Of a stretch of 33,453 nucleotides of DNA, positions 17,538 through 25,079 are shown piece after piece; positions within the stretch are counted from its first letter, which is position 1, and the number at the start of each line of letters is the position of its first letter. The stretch is taken from contig CAMMEP010000004.1 in the NCBI GenBank assembly GCA_946495905.1, positions 1 through 33,453 on the forward strand. Direction: 5' to 3'. Both the position numbers and the translations under genes were made by a program. This stretch comes from an uncultured Clostridium sp. Lineage in GTDB: Bacteria; Bacillota; Clostridia; TANB77; CAG-508. Below the pieces are notes generated by a model that saw nothing but the letters and a program-made list of their open reading frames with translations, was not told the DNA's origin and did not search any database.

Positions 17538-18023
17538 CTATTCTTCTTTTAGAGAATCTCTCTTATAGAAGTATAGCTTTAAGCTATTATTTTGGTTTTC
17601 GATAACCGCAATGAAGCGATTATCTTTAAAAAGCCACGCCTTGTAAGAAAGTTGAGGCTTTATCGACCAACTAAAATTATCGGCATTCTGGACTAATGCC
17701 GGAATTTCTGATAGATCCTGAACATCAAAACAATAAATTTTTTGGTCATTCAGAGAGTCGAATACGGGAACTAATACCCGTAATGCTGTTGCAATCTCAA
17801 TGCCAAGAGTGCCGTTAGCACCGCAAATAGCATCTACCGCATAGCAATAATCACTATCGTGATTAAATTTTGCTTTCTGATACAAATCATATACCAGATA
17901 GCGAATGCGTTGTCCTAAGAGTTGCACAGCCTTCTCAGCATTCTCCGGAACATTATCCTCTGTCCGAAGATAACAAGAAAATGCACCCTCGGGACAATAA
18001 CCTTCAACTTTTTTTTGTGTCAT
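17538..18023 (-). CDS. Hypothetical protein, possible recent insertion
   Basis: A 161-residue soluble protein that I do not recognise. No signal peptide or membrane segment is apparent. It contains scattered cysteines (YCPEGAFSCYLR, YCYAVDAICGANG, IYCFDVQDL) and a mixed alpha/beta look, with a C-terminal half rich in aromatic residues. It has its own sigma-A promoter, a perfect AGGAGG ribosome binding site and its own terminator. Its codon choice looks less AT-biased than that of its neighbours (more GCC, CGC, ACC). It is framed by 20-bp direct repeats, so I infer acquisition as a small cassette; this is not proved and no transposase or integrase is present. Confidence 0.7.
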   Translation of the reverse strand: MTQKKVEGYCPEGAFSCYLRTEDNVPENAEKAVQLLGQRIRYLVYDLYQKAKFNHDSDYCYAVDAICGANGTLGIEIATALRVLVPVFDSLNDQKIYCFDVQDLSEIPALVQNADNFSWSIKPQLSYKAWLFKDNRFIAVIENQNNSLKLYFYKRDSLKEE

Positions 18024-18080
18024 AACTTTTTCCTCCTATTATATGGCCTAATAGTTACCGCTCTTTTTGAGCATAAAATT

Positions 18081-18109
18081 ATTATACCATAATTTACATA
18101 AAAATACAA
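18081..18109 (-). promoter_or_regulatory. Sigma-A promoter for the orphan gene
   Basis: On the minus strand TTGTAT (18104-18109) and TATAAT (18081-18086) with a 17-base spacer. A small GCTC/GAGC hairpin follows within the leader. Confidence 0.75.
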
Positions 18110-18123
18110 GAAGGTAATAATAA

Positions 18124-18143
18124 CAAAAGTGAACTCAAATATT
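18124..18143 (+). repeat. Right direct repeat flanking the orphan gene
   Basis: Matches 17491-17510 at 19 of 20 positions. It lacks the inverted partner that makes the left copy into a hairpin. Confidence 0.7.
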
Positions 18144-18167
18144 GAAAAAAAGCATATAATAATTTAC

Positions 18168-18196
18168 TTGCCATTTTATGTAAAATGTGTTATCCT
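18168..18196 (+). promoter_or_regulatory. Candidate promoter for the DUF1737-like gene
   Basis: TTGCCA (18168-18173) and TATCCT (18191-18196) with a 17-base spacer, about 80 bases before the chosen start. Confidence 0.45.
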
Positions 18197-18275
18197 TAAA
18201 AAAGATATGTGGAGTAAGACACATGTTCAAGTAACGAAGTCAGTAGAATATTTCAATGTTAAGGAGGATTTTCAA

Positions 18276-18473
18276 ATGAAATTTGTTCTTGTATGTGAAA
18301 GATATGACAGTTGTTTTACCAAACAAGTTCAGCGGTATTTAGATGAAGGATATGAATTAAGAGGAAAAACCTTCACAACAACAAAAAAACATTGCCAAGA
18401 AGTAGAATGTTACTATAATCAGGTTTTGGTAAAGAATAACAACGACGAAACAGAAAAAAATGAAGATAAGTAG
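18276..18473 (+). CDS. Small DUF1737-like protein
   Basis: A 65-residue protein. The frame is open from 18129, but a perfect AAGGAGG lies seven to eight bases before the ATG at 18276, and the residues upstream look random. The body MKFVLVCERYDSCFTKQVQ followed by LDEGYELRG and YYNQVLVK has the pattern of DUF1737 proteins (strand, helix, GWEL-type turn, YxQALVK-like final strand). That family has no known function. The C-terminus is an Asn/Asp/Glu/Lys tail. A terminator follows. It sits next to the direct-repeat cassette. Confidence 0.75.
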   Translation: MKFVLVCERYDSCFTKQVQRYLDEGYELRGKTFTTTKKHCQEVECYYNQVLVKNNNDETEKNEDK

Positions 18474-18501
18474 ATTTTACTTACTTAGAATCTACTTAGA
18501 G

Positions 18502-18532
18502 AGAGGTAGTTTTTCAGACTACCTCTTTTATT
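18502..18532 (+). terminator. Terminator after the DUF1737-like gene
   Basis: AGAGGTAGT (18502-18510) pairs with ACTACCTCT (18518-18526), then a T-rich tail. Confidence 0.85.
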
Positions 18533-18561
18533 TATTCATTTGTTTTTATCTTGTTTTAAAG

Positions 18562-18605
18562 TAAAAATAGATTTATCAAAGTATTTAAATATTTGATAAA
18601 TCTAT
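18562..18605 (-). terminator. Terminator of tmRNA
   Basis: A 14-bp stem (arms 18567-18580 and 18592-18605) directly after the tmRNA 3' CCA, with a T-run (18562-18567 region) when read on the minus strand. Confidence 0.8.
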
Positions 18606-18970
18606 GGTGGAGATGAGGAGAGTCGAACTCCTGTCCAATAATCCATCCATATAAACTTCTCCGAGTGCAGTTTGTTATAAAATTTCCCTAAAAGTAAATT
18701 AACAAACAAACTTATCTTTTAGGTAGTCATTAAAATACCCTTAAGTCTTATGACAAAGACTTAATTTGTTATCCTACAAAATCATCACCTTATCTAAAAC
18801 CGTAGGAAGTTTTAGATTGGCGGGCTGCTTAAACTTAAGCAGCAGCGTATGCTAATTCTCTATTATTATCAGCGTTTATTTTTATTTTCGCTTTTTTATA
18901 GTGGCCAAAGCGACCATCCACTACTCGCTATTTATACTTCAGAAGTACTGTCGAAACCAAATACATCCCC
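18605..18970 (-). ncRNA. ssrA: Transfer-messenger RNA (tmRNA)
   Basis: tmRNA frees stalled ribosomes and tags the nascent chain for degradation. On the minus strand the 5' end GGGGATGTATTTGGTTTCGA pairs over 7 bp with the 3' end CATCTCC, followed by encoded ACCA; the T arm is GGAGTTCGACTCTCC. The tag frame (18835-18891) reads AKIKINADNNRELAYAAA and stops at TAA inside a hairpin. It ends YAAA rather than the more usual LAA, which still gives the small nonpolar C-terminus that ClpXP prefers. No smpB is in the window. The mature length is about 366 bases. Confidence 0.96.
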
Positions 18971-18983
18971 AAGTACATTATTT

Positions 18984-19012
18984 ATTATACTATATTTTAT
19001 AAAAAAATACAA
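18984..19012 (-). promoter_or_regulatory. Sigma-A promoter for ssrA
   Basis: On the minus strand TTGTAT (19007-19012) and consensus TATAAT (18984-18989), 17-base spacer, about 13 bases before the tmRNA 5' end. Confidence 0.8.
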
Positions 19013-19053
19013 TAAATATGTGGATAAAAAAAACTTAAAAAAATCATCAAAAA

Positions 19054-19083
19054 TTGTTTACTTTTGTAATAATTTTGTATACA
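19054..19083 (+). promoter_or_regulatory. Candidate promoter for the glycosyltransferase gene
   Basis: TTGTTT (19054-19059) and TATACA (19078-19083) with an 18-base spacer; divergent from the ssrA promoter. Confidence 0.4.
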
Positions 19084-19138
19084 ATATATTTAATTGATAA
19101 GGGATAATCAAAAGAGAAATCGAAAGGGGCTATTACCA

Positions 19139-20431
19139 ATGAAAATATTAATGTTAACATGGGAATATCCACCAAGAATCGTTGGCGGAATTGCTAGAGT
19201 AGTGCATGATTTATCTAAGAGACTAATAAAAGATGGTCACGAAGTTACCGTTGTAACTTATAAAGATGGAGATGTACCATATTATGAAAATGATAAAGGT
19301 GTTGAGGTATATCGTGTAGATAATTACATGATACATCCTAATAATTTTATCGATTGGATTTTACAACTTAATTTTAATTTAATAGCAAAAGCTTCAGAAA
19401 TAATAAATAAAAATGGAAAATTTGATGTAATTCATGCACATGACTGGTTAGTGGCAAATGCAGCAAAAACATTAAAAAATTCCTTTGATATTCCAGTAGT
19501 TTCAACTATTCATGCAACAGAATCAGGAAGAAATTCTGGAATACATGACGAAATACAAAGATATATTAACGATACAGAATGGCTTTTAACATATGAATCA
19601 ACAGAAGTTATTGTAAATAGTAACTATATGAAAGGACATGTACAAGGATTATTTGGACTTCCATTTGATAAAATAAATGTAGTTCCTAATGGAATAAACC
19701 TAAACAACTTTACAGGAGTAGATAGAGACTACGATTTTAGAAGACAATATGCAATGGATAATGAAAAAATAATACTATACATGGGAAGATTGGTATATGA
19801 AAAAGGAGTTCAACATTTAATTTCTGCAATGCCAAAAATTTTAGCAAACTATCATGATGCAAAATTAATTATTGCAGGAAAAGGTGGAATGTTAGATGAA
19901 TTAAAAGCACAAGCAAATCATTTAGGATTAGCAGATAAGGTATACTTTACAGGATACTTAAATGGAAAACAAGTACAAAAAATGTACAAATGTGCAGATG
20001 TAGCTGTATTCCCAAGTACCTATGAACCTTTTGGAATTGTAGCGTTAGAAGCAATGCTTGCTGGTGTTCCAACAGTAGTATCTGATATTGGAGGCTTAAA
20101 TGAAATTGTAGAACATAGAGTAGATGGAATGAAAAGCTATGCAGGAAATCCAAATTCAATAGCAGATTCGGTATTAAGCTTATTATTTGATGCACAACTA
20201 TCTGCCAATGTAGCTAAAAAAGCTAAATTAAAAGTAAAAGAAGAATTTAATTGGAACAAAATAGCTCAAGAAACACATTATATCTATGAAAAAGCAATTT
20301 GCAAAACAATGGCAGAAAGACAAGCGGAACAAATTGCCCAAGAAAAAGCAAAAAAGACCACAAAAGCGAAAAATACGGAAAGAGAAATTACAAACTTATT
20401 GGCATTCAAGAAAAAACATGCGTATGCCTAA
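19139..20431 (+). CDS. GT4 family glycosyltransferase (glycogen synthase-like)
   Basis: A 430-residue retaining GT-B glycosyltransferase. The N-terminus MKILMLTWEYPPRIVGGIARV has the glycine-rich acceptor loop shared with glycogen/starch synthases and archaeal-type enzymes. DVIHAHDW lies near residue 110. The donor site is in the C-terminal domain: LYMGRLVYEKGVQHLI, then FPSTYEPFGIVALEAMLAGVP with the EX7E pair. The tail after about 395 is Lys/Ala/Glu-rich and probably flexible. It probably uses ADP- or UDP-glucose; storage glucan synthesis is likely but not shown, since no glgB or glgC is nearby. The ATG at 19139 follows GAAAGGGGC; a longer frame from 19094 is not conserved in character. Family B repeats follow. 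Confidence 0.88.
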   Translation: MKILMLTWEYPPRIVGGIARVVHDLSKRLIKDGHEVTVVTYKDGDVPYYENDKGVEVYRVDNYMIHPNNFIDWILQLNFNLIAKASEIINKNGKFDVIHAHDWLVANAAKTLKNSFDIPVVSTIHATESGRNSGIHDEIQRYINDTEWLLTYESTEVIVNSNYMKGHVQGLFGLPFDKINVVPNGINLNNFTGVDRDYDFRRQYAMDNEKIILYMGRLVYEKGVQHLISAMPKILANYHDAKLIIAGKGGMLDELKAQANHLGLADKVYFTGYLNGKQVQKMYKCADVAVFPSTYEPFGIVALEAMLAGVPTVVSDIGGLNEIVEHRVDGMKSYAGNPNSIADSVLSLLFDAQLSANVAKKAKLKVKEEFNWNKIAQETHYIYEKAICKTMAERQAEQIAQEKAKKTTKAKNTEREITNLLAFKKKHAYA

Positions 20432-20439
20432 TATAAATT

Positions 20440-20536
20440 CCAATTTGGGGACGGGCCTATTTGTTCACTTTCTTCCAAAATAGGGACAGGCGTTAAATTG
20501 GAAAAAAGTATAGAAATAGGCCTGTCCCTAAATTGG
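20440..20536. repeat. Family B GGGACRGGC repeats in a 23-bp inverted repeat
   Basis: Outer arms 20440-20462 and 20514-20536 pair over 23 bp with two mismatches; each carries the core (GGGGACGGGCC and GGCCTGTCCC) between locus-specific words CCAATTT and CCTATTT. A third core, AGGGACAGGC at 20482-20491, flanked by AAAAT and AAATTGG, lies in the loop. The element fills the gap between the glycosyltransferase and the YlbF gene. Confidence 0.75.
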
Positions 20537-20557
20537 AAAATGAAAGGTGATGTGAAA

Positions 20558-20890
20558 ATGAACGTATATGATACAGCAAATAGATTAGCAAGTGAGATAA
20601 GAGAGTCAGAAGAATATAAATCTTATAAAAAATTAAAAGATGAAATTATGTCTAATATAGATTCAAAAAAGAAAGTAGAAGAATTTGAAAAACTAAGATA
20701 TGATGTACAGCTAATGCAATATACAGGAGAGGGAAAAGACGAAGAAAAATCAAAAAAACTAGAAGAAATGTATTCAATACTAGTTCAAGATGAACAAATA
20801 AAACAGTACTTCGATTTAGAAGTGAAGTTTAATGTAATGATTGCAGATGTAAATAAAATAATTGCAGAAGCCATACGAGATGTGCTTTAA
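20558..20890 (+). CDS. YlbF/YmcA family regulator
   Basis: A 110-residue all-helical protein of the YlbF/YmcA (Com_YlbF) family. In Bacillus subtilis YlbF, YmcA and YaaT form an Fe-S-containing complex that affects sporulation, competence, biofilms and RNase Y activity. The body contains VYDTANRLASEIRESEEYK, the family N-terminal helix, and ends VNKIIAEAIRDVL. It lacks the C-terminal cysteines of YlbF, so it may be a YheA/YmcA-type paralogue. The frame is open from 20498 across the repeat, but GAAAGGTGAT and the family start point to the ATG at 20558. Confidence 0.85.
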   Translation: MNVYDTANRLASEIRESEEYKSYKKLKDEIMSNIDSKKKVEEFEKLRYDVQLMQYTGEGKDEEKSKKLEEMYSILVQDEQIKQYFDLEVKFNVMIADVNKIIAEAIRDVL

Positions 20891-21018
20891 TTAATGAGTT
20901 ATATAAACAAATAAAAGATAACTATAAAAAGTTATGTATAAAGAATAAAAAGAACATAAATAAAACAATAAATATAATATAAAAATGTCGATAATATGTG
21001 GAAAAATAGTTGTTATTT

Positions 21019-21058
21019 AGCTTTTGATATGTGTTTATTCGCATACCAAAAGCTTTTT
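21019..21058 (+). terminator. Terminator after the YlbF gene
   Basis: AGCTTTTGATATG (21019-21031) pairs with CATACCAAAAGCT (21042-21054) with one G-T pair, then a short T-run. It lies about 130 bases after the YlbF stop. Confidence 0.65.
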
Positions 21059-21091
21059 GTGTAAAATTAAAGAGAGGAGTTATCATAGAAA

Positions 21092-21796
21092 ATGGAATAT
21101 ATAGTAATTATAATAACAAGTATAATAGCAATTATTGCATTAAAAATAGGCTTTAATATACATATTAAAGATATTAAAAAAATAAAAGAAATAGGATATG
21201 ATAAAGAATTAAATAAAATAGCAGATAAGTTCCCAGAAAATAAAGAAATTTGTGAGAAAATATTAGAAAAATTAGATAATAGAAATGTGACAATTGAGGA
21301 AACACAAGATTCAAAAACAAGTTTATACATAGCTTTAACAAATAAGATTATTATTGCTAATATAAAAGACACTTTTACCAGAATTCAAACAATAGCACAT
21401 GAGTGTTTACATTCAGTTCAAAATAGAAAAATATTGCTCTTTAATTTTATATTCTCTAATATTTATATGCTATGTTTTATCATTGCCATATTGCTAATTT
21501 TATTCAATGTAGGAAATAGCATGTTATATATACAAATATTTACTATATTGTCAATTATATATTGCACAGTACGAATGTACTTAGAAAATGAGGCAATGAG
21601 TAGAGCTATGTATGTATCAAAAGAATATATGCAGGAATTTAAAGCGGAAACAAATAAAGTAACAGACAAAGAAATAAATACATTGGTAAAACAATTTGAT
21701 ATTTTAAATAAGATGGGTATACCTCTTACAAACTTCTATTTTGTAGCAATTAATTTGGGAAAAATAATATTATTAGCAATTTTAGCATTAGTATAA
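21092..21796 (+). CDS. Putative membrane zinc metallopeptidase
   Basis: A 234-residue membrane protein with an N-terminal hydrophobic segment (about 3-22), a soluble part, HECLH (H103, E104, H107) matching the HExxH zinc motif, two further membrane spans (about 114-158) and ENEA (E165-E167) as likely third zinc ligand. A last hydrophobic stretch ends the protein. The layout resembles YugP-type neutral zinc metallopeptidases but is divergent, so the family call is moderate. Substrate unknown. The start has AGAGAGGAG about 15 bases ahead, a little far. It stands alone between a terminator and a strong promoter. Confidence 0.72.
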   Translation: MEYIVIIITSIIAIIALKIGFNIHIKDIKKIKEIGYDKELNKIADKFPENKEICEKILEKLDNRNVTIEETQDSKTSLYIALTNKIIIANIKDTFTRIQTIAHECLHSVQNRKILLFNFIFSNIYMLCFIIAILLILFNVGNSMLYIQIFTILSIIYCTVRMYLENEAMSRAMYVSKEYMQEFKAETNKVTDKEINTLVKQFDILNKMGIPLTNFYFVAINLGKIILLAILALV

Positions 21797-21861
21797 TTGT
21801 AAAAATGTGATAATTTGCAATAAATTGCTTACAAAAACGTGTAAAAAAGCAACCAATATAC

Positions 21862-21890
21862 TTGCAAAAGTGTGACAAAAATAGTATAAT
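21862..21890 (+). promoter_or_regulatory. Sigma-A promoter for the AAA/DUF4143 gene
   Basis: TTGCAA (21862-21867) and consensus TATAAT (21885-21890), 17-base spacer, about 40 bases before the start codon. Confidence 0.8.
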
Positions 21891-21932
21891 TGATATATGA
21901 TTTGTATATATTAATTATGGGAGATGATTCCT

Positions 21933-23231
21933 TTGAAGAGATTTATATTAAATGAATTAATAAAATGGAAAGAAAGCAAATATCGAAAACCATTGATTTT
22001 AAAAGGTGCAAGGCAAATAGGGAAAACATATATTTTAAAACAATTTGGAGAAGAAAATTATGAAGGAGTTGCTTATTTTAACTTTGACCATGATGAAGAT
22101 TTGTATAATTTATTTAGCAATACAAAAGATCCAAAAAGAATATTAGAACAGTTAGCATTTATCTATGGAAAAGCAATATTGCCAGAAAAAACATTAATCA
22201 TATTTGATGAAATTCAAGAATGCCCAGATGCGTTAAATAGTTTAAAGTATTTCCAGGAAGAAGCAAATGAATATCATGTGGTCTGTGCTGGAAGTTTATT
22301 GGGAATTAGACTATCACATACATCATTTCCAGTAGGAAAAGTAGATTTTCTAAATATGTATCCAATGACATTTAGTGAATTCTTAATTGCAGATAATTGC
22401 GAAAATTTAGTAGAATATATGAAAAGCATAACAAAAATTGAAAATATTCCTACTATATTTTTTAATCAATTAGAGGAAAAATTGAAAGCATATTTTATTA
22501 TTGGAGGTATGCCAGAGGCTGTTAATATTTGGGTTAATGAAAAAGATGTGGGGCTTGTAAATAGTGTTCAAGAAAATATATTAAAAGCATATGAAAGTGA
22601 TTTTTCAAAACACACGCAAAATAGTGAAGCAAACAAAATATCTTTAATTTGGAATAATATACCATCACAATTGGCAAAAGAAAACAAGAAGTTTTTATAT
22701 CAAACGATTAAAGAGGGAGCCAGAGCAAGAGAATATGAAAGTGCTTTAAATTGGCTAAATGATGCAAATTTAATTTATAAAATATATAATGTAACAAAAA
22801 CGGATTTTCCGCTAAAAGCATATACAGATTTAAGCTCATTTAAAATTTACATGAATGATGTTGGTTTACTTAGAAGAATGTCAAACTTAGATAGTAGAAT
22901 AGTGGTAGAAGGAGATAAACTATTTGAAGAATTTAAAGGAGCATTTACAGAAAATTACGTACTAAATATGTTATGTATTATATTGGATTCAGTACCAAAT
23001 TATTTTACATTCGATAGACACGAAATAGATTTTATTATTCAAAATAAAAATAAGATAATACCAATTGAAGTAAAAGCAAATAAATCAACTAATAATATTA
23101 GTTTAACTAGGTATAATGAAAAATATAATAATGAAGTAGCGATAAGATTTTCTATGAATAATTTATCAAGGAATGGGAAAGTCATCAATATCCCACTATT
23201 TTTAATAGAATATTTCAATAAATTTATTTAA
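21933..23231 (+). CDS. AAA-family ATPase with DUF4143 domain
   Basis: A 432-residue ATP-binding protein. Walker A GARQIGKT is at about 25-32, Walker B LIIFDEIQECP near 92, sensor VVCAGSLLGI near 120. The C-terminal DUF4143 region has GAFTENYVLNML and a nuclease-like strand pattern HEIDFIIQ...IIPIEVKANKS (D-ExK), as in the restriction-like fold. Such genes are frequent, laterally mobile and of unknown role; a toxin-like or defence role is guessed in the literature. The ATG at 21924 is overlapped by GGGAG, so I prefer the TTG at 21933, ten bases after that site. It has its own promoter and terminator, so it is a self-contained unit. Confidence 0.87.
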   Translation: MKRFILNELIKWKESKYRKPLILKGARQIGKTYILKQFGEENYEGVAYFNFDHDEDLYNLFSNTKDPKRILEQLAFIYGKAILPEKTLIIFDEIQECPDALNSLKYFQEEANEYHVVCAGSLLGIRLSHTSFPVGKVDFLNMYPMTFSEFLIADNCENLVEYMKSITKIENIPTIFFNQLEEKLKAYFIIGGMPEAVNIWVNEKDVGLVNSVQENILKAYESDFSKHTQNSEANKISLIWNNIPSQLAKENKKFLYQTIKEGARAREYESALNWLNDANLIYKIYNVTKTDFPLKAYTDLSSFKIYMNDVGLLRRMSNLDSRIVVEGDKLFEEFKGAFTENYVLNMLCIILDSVPNYFTFDRHEIDFIIQNKNKIIPIEVKANKSTNNISLTRYNEKYNNEVAIRFSMNNLSRNGKVINIPLFLIEYFNKFI

Positions 23232-23251
23232 AATGTTACGACATCTTATAG

Positions 23252-23298
23252 AATAGTCAATTGAAAAAGCAGATATTACTTTTCAATTGACTATTTTT
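23252..23298 (+). terminator. Terminator after the AAA/DUF4143 gene
   Basis: A perfect 16-bp stem (23252-23267 with 23280-23295, containing AGTCAATTGAAAA) with a 12-base loop and T-run. Confidence 0.9.
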
Positions 23299-23381
23299 CA
23301 AAAATTTTCCCATACCTCTTTAAAAAAAGCCAGATTTGTAGTAAAATATTAAGTATATTGTAAATTTTGAAGGAGAAACGG

Positions 23382-25067
23382 ATGAATAAAAAATGGGAAT
23401 GCTACGAAATAGATGAAAATAAAGTAAGTGAATTAACAAAAAAATATGGAATAAATGAAATTTTAGCTAGAATATTAGTAAATAAAGGCTTAACCCAAAA
23501 AGAAGAAATTGATTTATTTATGAATCCTACTAGAAAAGATTTTCATGACCCATTTTTAATGCCAGATATGAAAATTGTAGTAGATAGGATTCTAAAAGCA
23601 ATGGAAGACAAGCAAAAGATAATGATTTATGGCGATTATGATGCCGATGGAATTACTAGTGTTACCGTATTAAAAAGCTTTTTGGAAGAAAGAGGATTAG
23701 AAGTATCTTACTATATTCCAAATCGATTAGATGAAGGCTATGGATTAAACAAAGAAGCTATTCAAAAGATATATCAAGAAGGTTTCCGTTTAATGATAAC
23801 CGTTGATTGTGGAATATCCGGAATAGAAGAAATTGCTTATGCAAATTCTCTAGGAATAGAAACACTAATTACGGACCATCATGAGCCAACCGAAGTTTTG
23901 CCAGAAGCCTTAGCTGTTATGGATGCAAAAAGGAAAGACAATAAGTATCCATTTAATCAATTAGCAGGAGTAGGCGTTGTTTTTAAATTAATCCAGGCTA
24001 TTTCTATCAAGCTAAAACTAGAAGAAAAAGAATATTTAAAATATTTAGATATTGTATGTATTGGAACTATATCAGACATTGTTCCATTAGTAGATGAAAA
24101 TAGAGTAATTGCAAAATTAGGATTGAAACTAATAGCACAAACAAAAAATATTGGTTTAAGAGCATTATTAGAAGTTACCGGTTTTAAAAATATCGATTCT
24201 GGAGCAATATCCTTTGGAGTAGCACCACGAATTAATGCATGTGGTAGAATGGGCAACGAAAAGCTTGCTTTAGATTTATTTTTAAGTACAAATTATGAAG
24301 AAGCTAAAAAATTAGCAATAAAATTAAATGAGTATAATATAGAAAGACAAAATATAGAAAAGAAAATTTTTGATGAGGCAGTAGAAAAAATTGAACAAGA
24401 AGAAAAAGGAAAATCTTGTATTATTGTAGGAAATAAAGATTGGCATCATGGAATTATTGGAATTGTTGCATCAAAAGTAACAGAACTATATTTTAAACCA
24501 TCTATTTTAATTTGTTTTGAAGAAGAAGAAGGAAAAGGTTCTGGAAGAAGTGTACCTGGTTTTGACTTACATGAAGCTTTAACCAAATGTAGCACCCATT
24601 TAGAGAGGTTTGGCGGTCATGCCATGGCAGTAGGAGTTACTGTAAAAAAAAATGAATTTGAAAATTTTAAAAAAGAATTAGAAGCCTATGCAAAACAATG
24701 TGAAGTAGATAAAATAGTACCAATTATTAATATTGATAGTGAACTTAGTTTAAAACAAGTGGACATGGAAAGTGTAAAAAGTTTGAAAATGCTAGAACCA
24801 TTTGGAGAAGCAAATAAAATGCCATTATTCCTATTTAAAAATTTAAAAATCAATTCTATAAGAGCATTATCAGAAGGAAAACACTTGAAACTAACTCTAA
24901 AAGATGACAACTTTATGGTAAATGCAATTGGATTCAACATGGGAGATTTAACAGAAAAATATTTATTAGACGATAAAGTAGATATAGTAGGAAATTTAGA
25001 TATTAATTCTTATAACGGGATGGAAAGCATACAAATTATGATAAAAGACATTCGTAAATCGTACTAA
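23382..25067 (+). CDS. recJ: Single-stranded-DNA-specific exonuclease RecJ
   Basis: RecJ is a 5'-3' single-strand exonuclease used in recombination and mismatch repair. The 561-residue protein has the DHH domain (IYGDYDADGITS near 80, TVDCGIS, TDHHEP near 165), the DHHA1 domain with GRSVPGFDLHEAL and ERFGGHAMAVG (near 410), and a C-terminal OB fold. The ATG at 23382 follows GAAGGAGA; the TTG at 23367 that extends the frame lies within the leader. It is 12 bases ahead of rel, so they share a transcript; apt, which often lies between them, is absent. Confidence 0.96.
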   Translation: MNKKWECYEIDENKVSELTKKYGINEILARILVNKGLTQKEEIDLFMNPTRKDFHDPFLMPDMKIVVDRILKAMEDKQKIMIYGDYDADGITSVTVLKSFLEERGLEVSYYIPNRLDEGYGLNKEAIQKIYQEGFRLMITVDCGISGIEEIAYANSLGIETLITDHHEPTEVLPEALAVMDAKRKDNKYPFNQLAGVGVVFKLIQAISIKLKLEEKEYLKYLDIVCIGTISDIVPLVDENRVIAKLGLKLIAQTKNIGLRALLEVTGFKNIDSGAISFGVAPRINACGRMGNEKLALDLFLSTNYEEAKKLAIKLNEYNIERQNIEKKIFDEAVEKIEQEEKGKSCIIVGNKDWHHGIIGIVASKVTELYFKPSILICFEEEEGKGSGRSVPGFDLHEALTKCSTHLERFGGHAMAVGVTVKKNEFENFKKELEAYAKQCEVDKIVPIINIDSELSLKQVDMESVKSLKMLEPFGEANKMPLFLFKNLKINSIRALSEGKHLKLTLKDDNFMVNAIGFNMGDLTEKYLLDDKVDIVGNLDINSYNGMESIQIMIKDIRKSY

Positions 25068-25079
25068 GGGGGTGGAAAA

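Noticed and set aside
17491..18143. Insertion sequence
   Set aside because: The enclosed protein has no transposase motif, and the flanks are direct, not terminal inverted, repeats.
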